From: DAOUBP01 sp964474695
GTDB lineage: Bacteria; Chloroflexota; Anaerolineae; CG2-30-64-16
Direction: 5' to 3'
Assembly: GCA_964474695.1 (NCBI GenBank)
Contig: CAYYTK010000006.1
Span: 62,001-126,000, forward strand
Length of the DNA stretch: 64,000 bases
Shown here: one piece after another, positions 27,595-35,452 of the stretch
Layout: the number at the start of each line of letters is the position of its first letter
Numbering within the stretch: position 1 is the stretch's first letter
Translations under genes and position numbers: made by a program
The notes under the pieces: model-generated
What the model was told of the DNA's origin: nothing
What the model saw: only the letters and a program-made list of their open reading frames with translations
Databases searched by the model: none

Positions 27595-28434
27595 CCCGCC
27601 GTTCTCTCGGGCGCCATTCTGGCCGTGGCCAGCCTGTTAGGACTTGGCGCCTTTCTCTATCCTTTCTTTCTGACGGTTGTGCCGGCGTCCGGGGTCGCGG
27701 CGCACGCGAATGACGCCCCGCTGTTGACGGTGCTGCTGTTGGGCCTGTGTTTAACCGCCGTTTTCACCAATCTGGCCGGCCGGCAATTGACCAGCAAGCT
27801 GGTCGCTGTGCTGGGTGTGCTGACCGCGCTCAACGCCATGCTGCGCGCCTTACCCGGCTTCGGCGGGTTCAACGCCATCTTCGTGCTGCCGATCCTCGCA
27901 GGTTATGCCTACGGGCCAACTTTTGGCTTCCTGCTGGGGTCTCTGTCACTGCTTGTGTCCGCGCTCATCGGCGGTGGGGTCGGCCCGTGGCTGCCCTATC
28001 AGATGTTCGCCACCGGTTGGATGGGCTTGCTGTCCGGGCTGCTGCCGCGGTTTTTTCGAGCGCGGCAGCCGGCTCCTCGGCGGTGGGAGCCAGCGCTGTT
28101 GGCAGCCTGGGGCGCAGTGCTGGGGCTGATCTTCGGGGCGATCATGAATATCTGGTTCTGGCCCTTTCTGGCAGGGGGTGCGGCTGGCTCCCCGGCGGCG
28201 CAAGCGCAAGGCTCGACCTGGCAGCCGGGGATGGCGATAGGTCAGACGTTACGCAATTATGCGGTGTTTTATGTGGCCACGTCATTGTGGTGGGACGCCG
28301 CGCGTGCATTGGGCAACGCGCTGCTGATCTTGTTGTTCGGCGGCCCCATCCTCCGGGTGCTCCGCCGGTTTCAACGTCGTTTCCGATTCAATGTGGCTGC
28401 AACCGTCACGACGGTGGAAAACCCTCCTGCTTAG
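27511..28434 (+). CDS. ECF transporter S component, putative cobalamin-specific
   Basis: The 307-residue membrane protein has about six hydrophobic segments, with NLAGRQLTSKLVAVLGVLTA, LPGFGGFNAIFVLPILAGYA and GLIFGAIMNIWFWPFL, as in S components of ECF importers. The ATG at 27511 overlaps the ATPase gene. The first ~28 residues are low-complexity and derive from a DNA repeat (TQYAVRNTF), so the ancestral start may have been further in. B12 as substrate is inferred from the riboswitch and the DUF4430 neighbours. Confidence 0.75.
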   Translation: MPANETQHTSRSTPHVMRSTQYAVRNTFPAVLSGAILAVASLLGLGAFLYPFFLTVVPASGVAAHANDAPLLTVLLLGLCLTAVFTNLAGRQLTSKLVAVLGVLTALNAMLRALPGFGGFNAIFVLPILAGYAYGPTFGFLLGSLSLLVSALIGGGVGPWLPYQMFATGWMGLLSGLLPRFFRARQPAPRRWEPALLAAWGAVLGLIFGAIMNIWFWPFLAGGAAGSPAAQAQGSTWQPGMAIGQTLRNYAVFYVATSLWWDAARALGNALLILLFGGPILRVLRRFQRRFRFNVAATVTTVENPPA

Positions 28435-28458
28435 GTCCGCATCGAGTTTATCTGCCGT

Positions 28459-29508
28459 TTAGATAATCGTGATCCCCACACCTTCAATCACTTCGCCGAT
28501 GGTCCAGGCCGGCTGGTTCTGCGCGGCGCAGAATGCCTGGAACCTTGCCAGTCCCTCTGCCGGGATGGCGAGCAGCAGGCCGCCTGAAGTCTGCGGATCG
28601 TGCAGCAAAGTTGCCTGCCAATCGGCCACAGGCCGGGCATAGGTGATCTGCGGGTCGAAGAAGCTGTGGTTACTGTGTGCGCCGCCCGGGAAGATCCACT
28701 GCTCCGCATAGCCCCGCGCGCCGCTCAGCCACGGCAGCGCATCGAACTCGATGCGAAAGCACACGCCGGCTGCCCCGCTCATCTCCAGCGCGTGGCCGAT
28801 CAGGCCGAAGCCGGTGATGTCGGTGGCGGCGTGTACGTCGGCCTGCTGCGCCGCTTGCGATGCAACGCGGTTGAGCCGGATCATGCTGGCGACCGCCTCG
28901 GTGAGGTGCACCGGATCGACTTGCTCGCGTTTCAGGGCCGTGGTGATGACGCCGGTGCCCAGCGGCTTCGTCAACACCAGCGCGTCCCCCGGCCGCGCGC
29001 CGCCCTTGGTCAAGATGCGATCCGGATGCACGAGCCCTGTGACGGCCAGGCCGTACTTGGGTTCCTTATCCTGGATGGTATGGCCGCCGACGATCGCCGC
29101 CCCTACTGAACGCACAACGTCCGCGCCGCCGCGCAGGATCTCGGCCATCAGCGCTGCCGGCAAATCGGGCGGGAAGGCTGCGATATTCAAGGCGAACAGC
29201 ACCTCGCCGCCCATCGCGTACACATCGCTCAGGGCATTGGCTGCCGCAATAGCGCCATACTCGTAGGGTTGGTCCACGATGGGGGTGAAGAAATCTATGG
29301 TTTGGATCAGCGCCTGTTGGTCATTCAGTTTGTAAACGGCCGCGTCGTCGGGCGCGCCAAGGCCCACCAGCAGGTTCGGATGCTGGTCCGCAGGGAAATA
29401 ACCCTCCAAAGCGCGCAGCACCTGCGCGAGCTGCTCAGCCGGCAGCTTGGATGCTCAGCCCGCGCACGAGCTGAGGCTGGTGAGCTTAATGATGTCTTCG
29501 CGTGTCAA
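28459..29508 (-). CDS. selD: Selenide, water dikinase SelD with predicted selenocysteine at the active site (UGA recoded)
   Basis: Reading from the TTG at 29508, which has GGAGG eight bases upstream, the frame gives LTSLSSCAG, an in-frame TGA (29457-29455), then ASKLPAEQ and the SelD body. The UGA falls exactly at residue 18, the position of the catalytic Cys in SelD (GAGCGCK in E. coli), with the conserved Lys three residues later. The rest has DVYAMGGEVLFALNI, VGGHTIQDKEPKYGLAVTG and ATDITGFGLIGHALEM. A promoter (TTGCCT-N17-TACAAT) sits just upstream. SelD makes selenophosphate. Without recoding the product would start at 29421 and lack its active site. Confidence 0.9.
29429..29447 (-). promoter_or_regulatory. 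Candidate SECIS hairpin of selD
   Basis: On the minus strand a 6-bp perfect stem (AGCTGC with GCAGCT) with a 7-nt loop begins seven bases after the UGA at 29457-29455. Position and size suit a short bacterial SECIS, but loop bases were not compared with a model. Confidence 0.45.
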
Positions 29509-29538
29509 ATCCACTGCCTCCGTCAAGTATCGTTTGAG

Positions 29539-29567
29539 ATTGTACCTGCTCTTGGTCGGAAAGGCAA
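29539..29567 (-). promoter_or_regulatory. Predicted selD promoter
   Basis: TTGCCT (29567-29562) and TACAAT (29544-29539) on the minus strand are spaced by 17 bp. Transcription would start about 24 nt before the TTG at 29508, which supports the extended selD start. Confidence 0.55.
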
Positions 29568-29756
29568 CTGCACTTGCCGCGTGCAAAAGTCATTTGTCCC
29601 CTGGCGCCTGCCCACCTGCGGCCGCAGCGTCGCTCTGCGCTCCGATTTACTCGAAATGTAGTGTCGCTCTCTATTTATCTGAAATGGTTTGTGATACGTT
29701 TGCATAGGGTTGGGTTGTGGTGTAAAATCAATCATCTCTTTGGAAAGGAACATCTG

Positions 29757-30536
29757 ATGCCTAAGATCGCCATCACCGGAAAGGGTGGGGTTGGCAAGAC
29801 AACTCTCACCGCGCTGCTTTCGCACGTCTATGCCCAACGCGGCCAGGACGTCATCGCCATTGATGCTGACCCTGCCGGGAATCTGGGATTGGCATTTGGG
29901 CTCACCGCCCAACTGGATGCAGAACTCAAGCCGATTGCCGAAATGGAGTCCCTGATCTACGAGCGCACGGGAGCGCAGCCGGGCACGATCGGCGGTTGGT
30001 TCAAGATGAACCCCAAGGTGGATGATATCCCCGAGACCCTGAGTCTCAGCCACCGCGGTGTGCGCTTGCTGCGCCTGGGCACGGTGCGGGGGGGCGGCGC
30101 AGGCTGTCTTTGCCCGGAGAACGCGCTGCTTAAGGCGTTGGTGACCCACCTCTTGCTGCGCAAAAACCAAACGCTGATTCTGGATATGGAGGCGGGGGTG
30201 GAACACCTGGGCCGCGGCACGGCCGGCGCCGTCGATGCCTTCATAATCGTTGTCGAGCCCGGCTTGCGCAGCCTGGGAACCGCAGAACAAATCCGATATC
30301 TGGCATCGGAGATCGGCGTCAAACGGATGTACCTGGTGGCCAACAAGACGCGCGGATCTCAAGATGAGGAGTTCATTCGCGCCCATGCCGCCGGGCTGCC
30401 CGTGCTCGGCAGCTTGCCGTTCACTGCGGATGCCCTCGCGGCCGATCAGGGTGGTCTGGCCGTATTTGATGCCGCACCCGGGTTGGTCATGGCTGCAGAA
30501 CGGATCGCAGACGCGCTCGCGGTGAGTGAGGCATAG
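29757..30536 (+). CDS. cooC: CooC-type nickel-insertion ATPase
   Basis: The 259-residue ParA/MinD-type ATPase starts MPKIAITGKGGVGKTTL with a deviant Walker A, and has IAIDADPAGNLG and ILDMEAGVEHLGRG. The Cys pair in AGCLCPEN is the CxC of CooC, which binds metal during CO dehydrogenase maturation. The ATG at 29757 follows GGAAAGGAAC. No CO dehydrogenase or acetyl-CoA synthase gene is in the window, so its client lies elsewhere. It is divergent from selD. Confidence 0.85.
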   Translation: MPKIAITGKGGVGKTTLTALLSHVYAQRGQDVIAIDADPAGNLGLAFGLTAQLDAELKPIAEMESLIYERTGAQPGTIGGWFKMNPKVDDIPETLSLSHRGVRLLRLGTVRGGGAGCLCPENALLKALVTHLLLRKNQTLILDMEAGVEHLGRGTAGAVDAFIIVVEPGLRSLGTAEQIRYLASEIGVKRMYLVANKTRGSQDEEFIRAHAAGLPVLGSLPFTADALAADQGGLAVFDAAPGLVMAAERIADALAVSEA

Positions 30537-30537
30537 T

Positions 30538-31308
30538 ATGCGGCTGGCCAATTTGGTACCGGTGCCCTGGCAGCAAGACCTGATCGCGATGGCCTTGAGC
30601 TTTCTAGTCGCACTCTCTTTTCTGAAGTTCAATGATCTGATCGTCGTGCGCGGCTGGCTGCCTGAGTACATCACGCGCAAGCTTGTGCACATCGGTACGG
30701 GGCCGCTCTTCTTGCTCTGCTGGCCGTTCTACAGCGAAGCCTGGCATGCGCGCTGGTTTGCCGCGTTGGTGCCGGCCAGCTTGACCGCCGTATTCGCGCT
30801 TATCGGGCTGGGCATCCTCAAGAAAGATGACTTTGTTGCGGCTATGTCCCGCTCCGGCGACCCGCGCGAGTTGTTGCGCGGTCCGCTGATGTATGGGATC
30901 GTTTTCGTGGTCGCGACGCTGGTGTTCTGGCGGACCTCGCCGGTTGGCGTCATTCTGCTGATGTTATTGTGCGGCGGTGATGGCCTGGCTGACGTGATCG
31001 GACGACGGTACGGCGCTGTGAAGCTGCCGGGGCAGCAGAACAGGAGCTGGGCCGGCAGCATTGGCTTCTTTCTGGGCGGGGCAGTGCTGGCGTTATTGTT
31101 TCTGAAGTTCTTCACCGGACTGGGCTTTCTGAACCTCGATGCAGGCTCTGTGATCCTGCCCCTGCTGGTTACATCGTTGCTGGCGACGCTGGTAGAGGGC
31201 TACTCCCCGGCGGACCTGGACAACCTGACAGTTCCTGTGTCTGCTTTGCTGGCCTTATGGTTGATGATCTCGGTGCTCGGTTGGTGGCCGACATCTTTCC
31301 TGGGTTGA
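30538..31308 (+). CDS. Phytol/dolichol kinase-family membrane protein
   Basis: The 256-residue protein has multiple hydrophobic segments and the family pattern: EYITRKLVHIGTGPLFLL, CGGDGLADVIGRRYG and RSWAGSIGFFLGG. The family covers VTE5-type phytol kinases, dolichol kinases and CDP-diglyceride enzymes. These act on membrane lipid alcohols with CTP. The true substrate is not clear. It starts one base after the cooC stop, so the two are probably co-transcribed. Confidence 0.75.
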   Translation: MRLANLVPVPWQQDLIAMALSFLVALSFLKFNDLIVVRGWLPEYITRKLVHIGTGPLFLLCWPFYSEAWHARWFAALVPASLTAVFALIGLGILKKDDFVAAMSRSGDPRELLRGPLMYGIVFVVATLVFWRTSPVGVILLMLLCGGDGLADVIGRRYGAVKLPGQQNRSWAGSIGFFLGGAVLALLFLKFFTGLGFLNLDAGSVILPLLVTSLLATLVEGYSPADLDNLTVPVSALLALWLMISVLGWWPTSFLG

Positions 31309-31318
31309 TGAGGATCCT

Positions 31319-32296
31319 ATGGTCGATATTGCACTCCCGAATAATCACGATGACACGCCCGTGTACACGATCAAAACCGTGGTGCATGAAACGGGTATCA
31401 AGCCAGCCACCCTGCGCGCCTGGGAGCGCCGGTACGGGTGCCTCTTGCCGGGCCGGAGCGAGGGCGGCTATCGCCTGTATTCAGAGCGCGATATCGCGAC
31501 CCTGCGCTGGCTGAAACAGCAGGTCGACGCGGGGGTCTCCATCAGCCGCGCCGTTGCTCTGCTTGAAATCCGCCACAGCGCCGAGGCCCGGCCGGCCGGC
31601 GCCCCTGGCGCAGCGCCTGTTGAGCCGCACCGGCCCACGGAAGGTGTGCGCGTCGCCGCCAGCATTGTCGACGATCTGCTCCAGGCCTTGTTGGCCTACG
31701 ATGAGGCGCACGCCGAGGCGCTTTTGAATGAGGCGTTTGCACTTCACCCTGTGGAGGCTGTTGCGGAAGAGGTGTTTGCGCCAACGTTGGCTGAGATCGG
31801 GGAGCGCTGGCACCGTGGCGAGGTGAGCATCATTCAGGAGCACTTCGCCACGGCTTTTCTGCGGCACCGCCTGATCGCATTGTTCAACGCCTATCCCCAA
31901 TCTGCGAACGGGCCGTTGGCGTTGGCCGGTTCCGGCCCGGAGGAGTGGCACGACGTAGGCATCTTGATGGCCGCAATCGCACTCCGGCGGCACGGTTGGC
32001 GCGTGATCTATCTGGGGCAAAATGTACCGGCCGATCAACTTGCCGACCAAATTCGCACGTTGAGGCCCGCCGCCGTCTGCCTGTCCGCCACCACGCTGCA
32101 GAGCGCAGCGGCCCTGGTTCAAGTTCACCTGGCGCTCGCGGCCATGCCGGAACCACGGCCCATGTTGATCCTCGGCGGCCGGGCATTCAATTTGCACCCT
32201 GAGTTGCGCACGGGTTTTCCCGGCGCGCTCTTCCCGTCCAGCGCTCGCGAGCTCATCACCGGCATCGCCTCCTCCCGAACTTCCGGTGATCGTTAA
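31319..32296 (+). CDS. CarH-type MerR regulator with B12-binding domain
   Basis: The 325-residue protein has a MerR-type DNA-binding domain at ~20-87 (ATLRAWERRYGCLLPGRSEGGYRLY), a helix-bundle region, and a C-terminal B12-binding domain. The bundle has RWHRGEVSIIQEHF, a match to the Wx9EH motif that caps adenosylcobalamin in CarH; the His right after the Trp corresponds to the light-state axial ligand. The B12 domain carries the lower-ligand motif EWHDVGIL. CarH proteins are B12-dependent light sensors that repress photoprotective genes. No carotenoid genes lie nearby, so targets are unknown. Confidence 0.8.
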   Translation: MVDIALPNNHDDTPVYTIKTVVHETGIKPATLRAWERRYGCLLPGRSEGGYRLYSERDIATLRWLKQQVDAGVSISRAVALLEIRHSAEARPAGAPGAAPVEPHRPTEGVRVAASIVDDLLQALLAYDEAHAEALLNEAFALHPVEAVAEEVFAPTLAEIGERWHRGEVSIIQEHFATAFLRHRLIALFNAYPQSANGPLALAGSGPEEWHDVGILMAAIALRRHGWRVIYLGQNVPADQLADQIRTLRPAAVCLSATTLQSAAALVQVHLALAAMPEPRPMLILGGRAFNLHPELRTGFPGALFPSSARELITGIASSRTSGDR

Positions 32297-32323
32297 GAGA
32301 TAATTAATAGATTCGACAAACTC

Positions 32324-32352
32324 TTGACACGGAATGGGTTTTGTGTTATATT
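32324..32352 (+). promoter_or_regulatory. Promoter of the Crp/Fnr regulator gene
   Basis: TTGACA (32324-32329) and TATATT (32347-32352) are spaced by 17 bp, 52 bp before the ATG at 32405, which has GAGGAGG upstream. Confidence 0.7.
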
Positions 32353-32404
32353 GTTGATGTAAATTACCGATTGCGGATGGGATGACAGACAGAGGAGGCT
32401 GACA

Positions 32405-33070
32405 ATGGTGTATCGTGGAAGGCAACGGTCCGTTCCGGAAATTCTGATCGAGCTGCGAGAGGATGATGCCGATTTCCGGCGCTCCATCGCCGCCAAATCT
32501 TTTCGTGCTGGCCAACTACTTGCCGAACCTGAAGCCTTGGGCCGCAACCTCTATACCCTCATGAAAGGACGGGTCCAGTTGATTCGCCAGGGGACCAATG
32601 GCCGCAACCTGGCGATTGCCACACTGGGGCCGGGCGCCATGTTCGGTGAGGGTGCGCTCCTGGGCGCTACGGATCCTTTCGTCAAAGCCGTGGCGCTCAC
32701 CGACTGCATCGTCTGGGTGGTGCCTCAGGCCCAGGCCCAGGCTTTGGCTCTGCGTTACCCTGTGTTAAGCTGGGGCCTGCTGCAAACCGTTGGCCATCGG
32801 CTGGCCCAGGTCGAAAACCGCATGGAAGAAGTCGCGTATAAGCGGTTGCCCGAGCGCCTCGCCGGCCTGCTGTTGGAGCTGGCGAACGGTGGAAAGGCGA
32901 TACGCGGCACCAGCCATCAGGCTTTGGCCGACATGCTGGGCACGTATCGTGAAACCATCAGCGCCATCCTGCGCAGTTTCAAAGATGATGGGTTGGTCGA
33001 ATTGGGTTACCGCAAGATCGAATTACGCGATCCGCGCGGATTGCGCCTGGCCGCGGGAACGGCCGAGTAA
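32405..33070 (+). CDS. Crp/Fnr-family transcriptional regulator
   Basis: The 221-residue protein has a cyclic-nucleotide-binding-like N-terminal domain (LGRNLYTLMKGRVQLIRQG, GPGAMFGEGALLG), a dimer helix (HRLAQVENRMEEVAYKRLPE) and a C-terminal winged helix (GTSHQALADMLGTYRETIS). There are no Cys clusters as in Fnr and no clear cAMP-binding Arg, so the effector is unknown. Its stop overlaps the start of the Lon-N gene (TAATG). Confidence 0.85.
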   Translation: MVYRGRQRSVPEILIELREDDADFRRSIAAKSFRAGQLLAEPEALGRNLYTLMKGRVQLIRQGTNGRNLAIATLGPGAMFGEGALLGATDPFVKAVALTDCIVWVVPQAQAQALALRYPVLSWGLLQTVGHRLAQVENRMEEVAYKRLPERLAGLLLELANGGKAIRGTSHQALADMLGTYRETISAILRSFKDDGLVELGYRKIELRDPRGLRLAAGTAE

Positions 33071-33759
33071 TGGACGAAGTCATCAGCACCATCGAGTTGG
33101 CCCTTTTTCCGCTCAACACCGTGCTCTTTCCGGGCCAGGTGCTGCCGTTGCACATCTTCGAAGACCGTTATCGCCTGATGATCCGCCGCTGCCTGGCCGA
33201 CGAGGCGCCGTTTGGGGTCGTCCTCATTGAGCAAGGCCATGAGGTGGGCGGTGAAGCCCATCCTCATCAGGTCGGCACCGTCGCCCGCATCGTGGAAAGC
33301 ACTTACTTGCCCGACGGAACGATGGATATCATAACTGTCGGCGTTGAGCGTTTTCGCATCCGGCGCTTATTGCACGACCAACCCTATCTGCGCGGCGAGG
33401 TGGAGACATTATTCCCCGCGGAAGTGGAGGATTCGGATGCGTCGGTCGAGCTGGCGCGCCGTGTTCGCAATCTGGTTGAGCGTTATGTCGTGCTGATCGC
33501 TGAGGCGGCCGGCCTCAAGATCGAAATCGAGCAACTGCCCGACGCGCCCCAGCAAGTAGGTTACCTGGCCGCCGTGGCGATGCAGGTCGACAACAGGGAA
33601 AAGCAAGCGCTTCTGGACAACGCTTCCCTCTCCAACGTTTTGCAGATGGAGTTGACGCTTTTGAACCGGGAGAATGCTTTGTTGAACTGGATGGTGGGCA
33701 GCAAATCGTGGCCCGAGCAGGCGCAGTTTGGGGTCAGTGGGACGCTGCTTCCGAATTGA
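33070..33759 (+). CDS. Lon N-terminal (LonN) substrate-binding domain protein
   Basis: The 229-residue protein starts with LALFPLNTVLFPGQVLPLHI, followed by FEDRYRLMIRRCLADEAPFGVV, the ATP-independent Lon N-terminal domain. The protease and AAA parts are absent. Such stand-alone domains are common and of unknown function. The start codon overlaps the preceding stop, so it is translationally coupled to the Crp/Fnr regulator. Confidence 0.85.
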   Translation: MDEVISTIELALFPLNTVLFPGQVLPLHIFEDRYRLMIRRCLADEAPFGVVLIEQGHEVGGEAHPHQVGTVARIVESTYLPDGTMDIITVGVERFRIRRLLHDQPYLRGEVETLFPAEVEDSDASVELARRVRNLVERYVVLIAEAAGLKIEIEQLPDAPQQVGYLAAVAMQVDNREKQALLDNASLSNVLQMELTLLNRENALLNWMVGSKSWPEQAQFGVSGTLLPN

Positions 33760-33779
33760 ATCGACTCAAAGGCGAAATT

Positions 33780-33808
33780 TTGACATTCCGGGCGCGTGAT
33801 GGTAGAAT
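33780..33808 (+). promoter_or_regulatory. Cold-shock gene promoter
   Basis: TTGACA (33780-33785) and TAGAAT (33803-33808) have 17-bp spacing. The transcript would have a leader of about 145 nt before the cold-shock ATG at 33961. Confidence 0.7.
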
Positions 33809-33862
33809 CCGCTCTAGTCGTGAATGTCACGATGGATTGTCAGGGAGTTCGACAGTTACCAG

Positions 33863-33897
33863 CCACCGCTGCTGTACGTCTAGCCCGGTGGTTTTTT
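33863..33897 (+). terminator. Terminator-like hairpin inside the cold-shock leader
   Basis: CCACCG (33863-33868) pairs with CGGTGG (33886-33891) and is followed by six Ts (33892-33897). It lies inside the 5' leader, so it would act as an attenuator or thermosensor element. Confidence 0.6.
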
Positions 33898-33960
33898 GTC
33901 ACCCTGTCCTGAGTGATGGCTTTCACGACGATCAGTATCACTCCTAGGAGGCACTTTCGT

Positions 33961-34170
33961 ATGGAGAGCACAGGCGTCGTTAAGTGGTTTAGCCGGAGCA
34001 AGGGCTATGGCTTCATCTCGCCCGATGGCGGGGAGAAGGATGTGTTTGTCCACTATTCTAATATCCTGGGCGATGGGTTCCGCAACCTGGATGCGGGCGA
34101 ACGGGTGAGTTTTGTCATTGAGGACACCCCCAAGGGACCTCAGGCAGTCAGTGTGACCCACCTGTCCTGA
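33961..34170 (+). CDS. Cold-shock domain protein
   Basis: The 69-residue CspA-like protein has RNP1 (KGYGFISP, residues 16-23) and RNP2 (DVFVHYSNI). It binds single-stranded RNA and melts structure. The ATG at 33961 is preceded by CTAGGAGGC; a longer frame from 33913 covers leader sequence and is discarded. Confidence 0.92.
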   Translation: MESTGVVKWFSRSKGYGFISPDGGEKDVFVHYSNILGDGFRNLDAGERVSFVIEDTPKGPQAVSVTHLS

Positions 34171-34197
34171 TCGCAGGACACACATCAAAACGATCCA

Positions 34198-34230
34198 GCC
34201 CCCGGCCCTGCTGTCGGGGGCTTGTATTTA
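34198..34230 (+). terminator. Terminator of the cold-shock gene
   Basis: GCCCCCG (34198-34204) pairs with CGGGGGC (34215-34221), followed by a T-rich tail. Confidence 0.7.
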
Positions 34231-34349
34231 AGGCACTTGCCAAGCCCTTAGATCGGGTGTAGAATGCCGCGTAGCCGGAAGCGAACGCAGCCGCGCAGGG
34301 CACGAAATGGTTATCTTTGGGAAAGAGTGCGTATGGCGCGGGAGTGGGT

Positions 34350-35426
34350 GTGACGTCGATTCGTCCGTTTGGCCTCAACGATATCTGGTTGGTGCGTGAT
34401 CTTCAGCGCAGCGGTGTGGTGTTGGCGATTGAGCAAGCTCTGACCCATCCGCATCAGCCGCTTTGGACGGCGCTGACGGCCCCCTGGCCGTGGGCAGGCG
34501 TAGGTATTGCCACGTTTGTCCTGGACCAAAAAGCTGGGGATCGTCCTCTGACCGGGTTCGTACAAATGATGAAGCGCGCAACTCGCCCGGAGGCAGATCT
34601 GCTTCACCTGGCGCCGGCCGCATCAGCGACGCCATCCGGCCAGGCAGGTTTCGAAGTTTGGCGCCAACTCCTGAGCCACTGTTCCTTGGCCGCGGCCAGC
34701 CATGGCCTCCAGCGCGTTTTTGCCAGTACGCCTGTTGGTTGCCCCGAAGAAGCATGCCTCAAGGATGTTAGCTTCAGCCTCTACACTCGGGAAACGGTCT
34801 ATCGTCGAGCTGAGAGCCCTGCAGAGCTGCTCGCAACAAGCAGCCCGGCTGCAGGCTCTCGTGAACAACTGCCTCAGGATAGCTGGGCGCTGCAACGGCT
34901 TTATGTGCGCAGCACACCGAAGCTGGTTCAGCAAGCTGAAGGCGCCCTTACCGGCGAGGTGGGTTCGCCCATGCTCTCCGGGAGTTTGCTGCCCTGGTGG
35001 GAACCCGGCCATTGGCGGGGTGTCGTATGGGAGCCGGCCGGCGAAGTGCGCGGCGCAGTGCAAGTTCACATCGGTCGCGCCGGCCACTGGTTGCGTATGT
35101 GGGGCACCAACGAGATGGTCGCGCGCGATCTGCGCACGCTGGTGTCTCAAGGCCTGCGCCAGATCGACCTGTCGACGCAGGCGGCGTTCCGACGCGGCGG
35201 CCGGCCCGTGCCGGTCTATGCGACAGTCCGAGATTATGAGATCGGCTTGAGCGGCGCCCTGATTGGCTTTGGCTTTGCGCCGTTTATGGAGCGGTATCGC
35301 TTTGTCAGGCACGTGTTGGCGGCAGTCCGCGACCCGGCGCCTGTGCCGGCGTCTGCGCCGTTGGCCGCTCGCGAGGTGCGCCAGGAAGTGCCGGTCCGCA
35401 TCGGTCGCGGTGTTCAAGGGAATTAG
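34350..35426 (+). CDS. Protein of unknown function, possible GNAT-like fold
   Basis: The 358-residue protein starts at a GTG (34350) preceded by a GGGAG-like site; a TTG at 34317 is possible. I do not recognise the family with certainty. The N-terminus (TSIRPFGLNDIWLVRDLQ) and the central VRGAVQVHIG part suggest a divergent acetyltransferase-like fold, but no clear acetyl-CoA loop is visible. It lies 26 bp before the SpoIIIAA/R3H ATPase gene on the same strand and may be co-transcribed with it. Confidence 0.6.
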   Translation: MTSIRPFGLNDIWLVRDLQRSGVVLAIEQALTHPHQPLWTALTAPWPWAGVGIATFVLDQKAGDRPLTGFVQMMKRATRPEADLLHLAPAASATPSGQAGFEVWRQLLSHCSLAAASHGLQRVFASTPVGCPEEACLKDVSFSLYTRETVYRRAESPAELLATSSPAAGSREQLPQDSWALQRLYVRSTPKLVQQAEGALTGEVGSPMLSGSLLPWWEPGHWRGVVWEPAGEVRGAVQVHIGRAGHWLRMWGTNEMVARDLRTLVSQGLRQIDLSTQAAFRRGGRPVPVYATVRDYEIGLSGALIGFGFAPFMERYRFVRHVLAAVRDPAPVPASAPLAAREVRQEVPVRIGRGVQGN

Positions 35427-35452
35427 TTTCTTGAGGGTTGAATCGAATCAGT

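Noticed and set aside
28459..29421. SelD starting at the GTG at 29421
   Set aside because: This start would omit the conserved N-terminal active-site motif, which is present in frame upstream and is broken only by one UGA at the catalytic position.
29455..29457. UGA in selD as a pseudogene-forming stop
   Set aside because: The stop sits exactly at the known Cys/Sec position, flanks are conserved, and a promoter and ribosome site precede the extended start, so recoding is more likely than decay.
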